Source: DASSNR01 sp036278935
GTDB lineage: Bacteria; Gemmatimonadota; Gemmatimonadetes; Gemmatimonadales; Gemmatimonadaceae
NCBI GenBank assembly: GCA_036278935.1
Contig: DASUKA010000022.1
Span: 1 to 8,119 of the forward strand
DNA: 8,119 bases
Direction: 5' to 3'
Shown here piece by piece: positions 5,301 through 8,119 of the stretch (position 1 is the stretch's first letter; every line of letters starts with the position of its first letter). Under the pieces are notes generated by a model, which saw only the letters and a program-made list of their open reading frames with translations, was not told the DNA's origin and did no database searches. Both the position numbers and the translations under genes were made by a program.

Positions 5301-8119
5301 GCCGTCGACCTCGTCCAGCTCCGCGGCTTCCTCCGCGCCACCCAGGAGCCCCTCGTCGAGGCCCTCTCCCTCGAGACCGACGGTCCCACCCGGCGGAAGT
5401 TCCTCGCCCGCCTGCAAGGCGAGATCACCAGGCGCGGCGTGATCGATGTCCTCCGGCGCGGCCTCGAGCACGGCTCGCACCACATCGATTTCTTCTATGG
5501 CACGCCAACCCCCGGCAACGTCACCGCCGAGGAGCGCTACGCCCGCAACCGCTTCAGCGTTACCCGGCAGCTCCGCTACAGCCGTGACGAAACGCAGCTC
5601 GCCCTCGACCTCGCGCTCTTCATCAACGGCCTCCCCGTCGCCACCTTCGAGCTCAAGAACAGCCTCACCAAGCAGACCGTCGCTGACGCCGTGGAGCAGT
5701 ACCGGCGCGATCGCGATCCCCGGGAGCTTCCCTTCCAGTTCGGCCGGTGTATCGCGCACTTTGCCGTGGATGACCAGGAGGTCCGCTTCGCGACCGAGCT
5801 CAAGGGGAAGGGCTCCTGGTTCCTTCCCTTCAACAAGGGGTGGAACGACGGCGCCGGGAACCCGCCCAATCCCGACGGGCTCAAGACCGACTACCTCTGG
5901 AACCACATCCTCACCCCGCGTGGGCTCACCGACATCCTCGAGAATTACGCGCAGGTGGTGGTCGAGAAGGATCCGAAGACCGGCAGGAAGGCACGCCTGC
6001 AGATCTTCCCGCGCTACCATCAACTGGACGTCGTCCGCAAACTCCTCACACACGTCCGTGCATGCGGCGCCGGCGCTCGCTACCTCATCCAGCACTCGGC
6101 CGGGAGCGGCAAGTCGAACTCCATCGCCTGGCTCGCACATCAGCTCATCGGCGTCACGCGGAATGACCAGCCGGCCTTCGACTCGATCATCGTCGTCACC
6201 GACAGGCGAATCCTCGACAAGCAGATCCGCGACACGATCAAGCAGTTCGCGCAGGTGGGGGCGACGGTCGGGCACGCCGAGCACTCGGGGGACCTGAAGA
6301 AGTTCATCGAGAGTGGCAAGAAGATCATCATCTCGACGGTGCAGAAATTCCCGGTCATCCTCGACGAGATCGGGACCGCCCACCGGGGGCGGCGCTTCGC
6401 GATCATCATCGACGAGGCGCACTCGAGCCAGGGCGGGCGCACCTCGGCCGCGCTGTCCATGGCCCTGTCAGAGGCCGGCACCGCGGATGAGGACGAGACG
6501 ATCGAGGATCGCATCAACCGCATCATGGAGGCGCGCAAGCTCCTCCCCAACGCGAGCTATTTCGCTTTCACCGCGACACCGAAGAACAAGACGCTCCAGC
6601 TCTTCGGTGAGGCCTGCACGGACGGCGGGCAGGTGAAGCACCGGCCGTTCCACAGCTACTCGATGAAGCAGGCGATCGAGGAGGGATTCATCCTCGATGT
6701 GCTCCGCTACTACACGCCGGTCCAGAGCTACTACAAGCTCGTGAAGACGGTGGCCGACGATCCGGAGTTCGACACCCGGCGCGCGACGAAGAAGCTCCGG
6801 ACGTACGTCGAGAGCCACGAACACGCCATCCGGCTCAAGGCAGAGATCATTGTGGATCACTTCCATGAGCAGGTGCTCGCGCCGAAGAAGATCGGCGGCC
6901 AGGCGCGCGCGATGGTCGTGACGACCGGCGTCGAGCGGGCGATCGACTACTTCCACGCGATCGAGGGCTACCTCAAGGAGCGGAAGAGCCCGTACCGGGC
7001 GATCGTCGCCTTCGCGGGCGAGCGGGAGTACGGCGGCGCGAAGGTGACCGAGGCATCGCTCAACGGGTTTCCGTCGAACGCGATCGCCGACAGGATCGAG
7101 GACGACCCGTATCGATTCCTGGTCTGCGCCGACAAGTTCCAGACCGGCTACGACGAGCCTCTGCTGCATACCATGTACGTGGACAAGGTGCTCTCAGACG
7201 TGAAGGCGGTGCAGACGCTCTCACGGCTCAACCGAGCGCGGCCGCAGAAGTACGACGTCTTCGTGCTCGATTTCCTGAACGACGCCGAGACGATCGAGGC
7301 GGCCTTCGCGCCTTACTACCGCACGACGCTTCTGGCGGATGAGACCGATCCCAATAAGCTGCACGACCTCAAGGCCACGCTCGATGGTGCTCAGGTGTAC
7401 ACGCCGGAGCAGGTGCGGGAGTTCGTCGACCTCTACCTCGGCAATGCCGTGCGGGAGCGGCTCGATCCGATCCTCGATGCCTGTGTGGAGACGTACCTGG
7501 AGCAGCTCGACGAGGACGGGCAGGTGGAGTTCAAGGGAAGGGCGAAGGCGTTCGCCCGCACCTACGCCTTCCTGGCCGCGGTGCTTCCGTACTCGAACGC
7601 GAGTTGGGAGATGCTCGCGACCTTCCTCGAGTTCCTCATCCCGAAGCTCCCGGCACCCGAAGGGCCCGATCTCTCGAAGGGGATTCTCGAGGCGATCGAC
7701 ATGGACAGCTATCGGGTGGAGAAGCTCGCGACGCGGCAGATCGGTCTGGCCGACGTTGATGGTGAGATCGACCCGGTGCCTGGGAGCGGGGGCGGCCACA
7801 AGCCGGAGCCGGAGATGGACCGGCTCTCGAACATCCTCAAAACGTTCAACGAGATGTTCGGGAACATTCCGTGGACCGATGATGACCGGGTGAGGCGACT
7901 CATCACGGAGGAGATCCCGGCGAAGGTCGCGGCAGACACGGCGTATCAGAACGCCAAGCAGCACTCGGACAAGCAGAACGCGCGGATCGAGCACGACAAG
8001 GCGCTGCTGCGCGTGATGACGGGTCTGCTCAAGGATGATACGGAGCTGTTCAAGCAGTTCAGCGACAATCCCTCGTTCAAGAAGTGGTTGAGCGAGTGGG
8101 TCTTCTCGGTGACGTACGG
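5298..8119 (+). CDS. hsdR: Type I restriction endonuclease subunit R (HsdR), N-terminus missing, C-terminus at window edge
   Basis: The frame is continuously open for 940 codons to the edge, without a frameshift. Role: the motor/nuclease subunit of a type I restriction-modification complex; it translocates DNA with ATP and cuts unmethylated DNA together with HsdM and HsdS. Seen in order: the HsdR_N nuclease region with LALDLALFINGLPVATFELKN (the ELK of the PD-ExK site at 5649-5657); QFGRCIAHFAVDDQEV; Walker A AGSGKS (6099-6116); DEAH box (6411-6422); motif III FTATP (6567-6581); FQTGYDEPLL; motif VI QTLSRLNRAR (7212-7241); then the helical C-terminal region ending KQFSDNPSFKKWLSEWVFSVTY. That ending resembles family C-termini, so only a few codons are probably lost on the right. 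Family members have roughly 60-75 more residues before YAVDLVQL. Here the frame is open back to 5085 but has no ATG (only GTG at 5103 and 5205 and TTG at 5163), and lies antisense to the HELTH gene. hsdM and hsdS are not in the window. Confidence 0.93.

Noticed and set aside
5446..6297. Plus-strand open frame of 283 codons inside hsdR
   Set aside because: The translation is a Ser/Pro/Arg/Thr run typical of a shifted frame in GC-rich DNA, and it overlaps the nuclease region of hsdR.
5229..6422. Long minus-strand open frame (397 codons) antisense to hsdR, with similar ones at 6468-7169 and 7221-7994
   Set aside because: They lie opposite a clearly homologous hsdR frame; their acidic, valine- and leucine-rich translations lack any domain. 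They arise from the high G+C third positions of the real gene.

Overview
The window is GC-rich, densely coding DNA that most resembles a chromosome of the phylum Gemmatimonadota or a close relative. The basis is the style of the left-edge protein (signal peptide, then tandem carboxypeptidase-regulatory-like repeats with a PPGQYEVRFERLGY motif) and the very high G+C at third codon positions. This is inference from sequence style; no marker gene is present.

The left part (1-3308) is an ordinary-looking run of four genes, all on the minus strand. In transcription order they are: a GH43-like lipoprotein glycosidase; a TrmO/TsaA-like tRNA methyltransferase with a zinc ribbon, 33 bases downstream; a DUF2231-type membrane protein with a helical-repeat tail; and the N-terminal part of an exported protein that runs off the left edge. 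Only the first two are close enough to suggest co-transcription.

The right part (about 3450-8119) looks like accessory DNA. A promoter-like TTGACA/AATGGT pair, overlapped by a perfect 7-bp inverted repeat, leads into a plus-strand gene with no annotation I recognise. Its central GC(S)VFAV...VYHAG segment has Cys and His 15 residues apart, the same spacing as the Cys/His pair of CNF1-type deamidase toxins, so it is a candidate deamidase or toxin-like effector. Next, tail to tail with it, is the C-terminal part of a protein ending in an HELTH putative zinc-peptidase motif. It is followed by a nearly full-length type I restriction subunit HsdR that runs to the right edge.

The HELTH protein and HsdR diverge from one point near 5280-5298, and both lack their N-termini there. 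This is one rearrangement breakpoint, or an assembly chimera, and it is the most striking structural anomaly in the window. If the junction is genuine, the right half is a decayed or rearranged defence/toxin island. If it is an assembly artefact, the sequences left and right of about 5290 need not be neighbours. I saw no tRNA, rRNA, CRISPR array, transposase or convincing intrinsic terminator, and no gene-free stretch longer than 300 bases.
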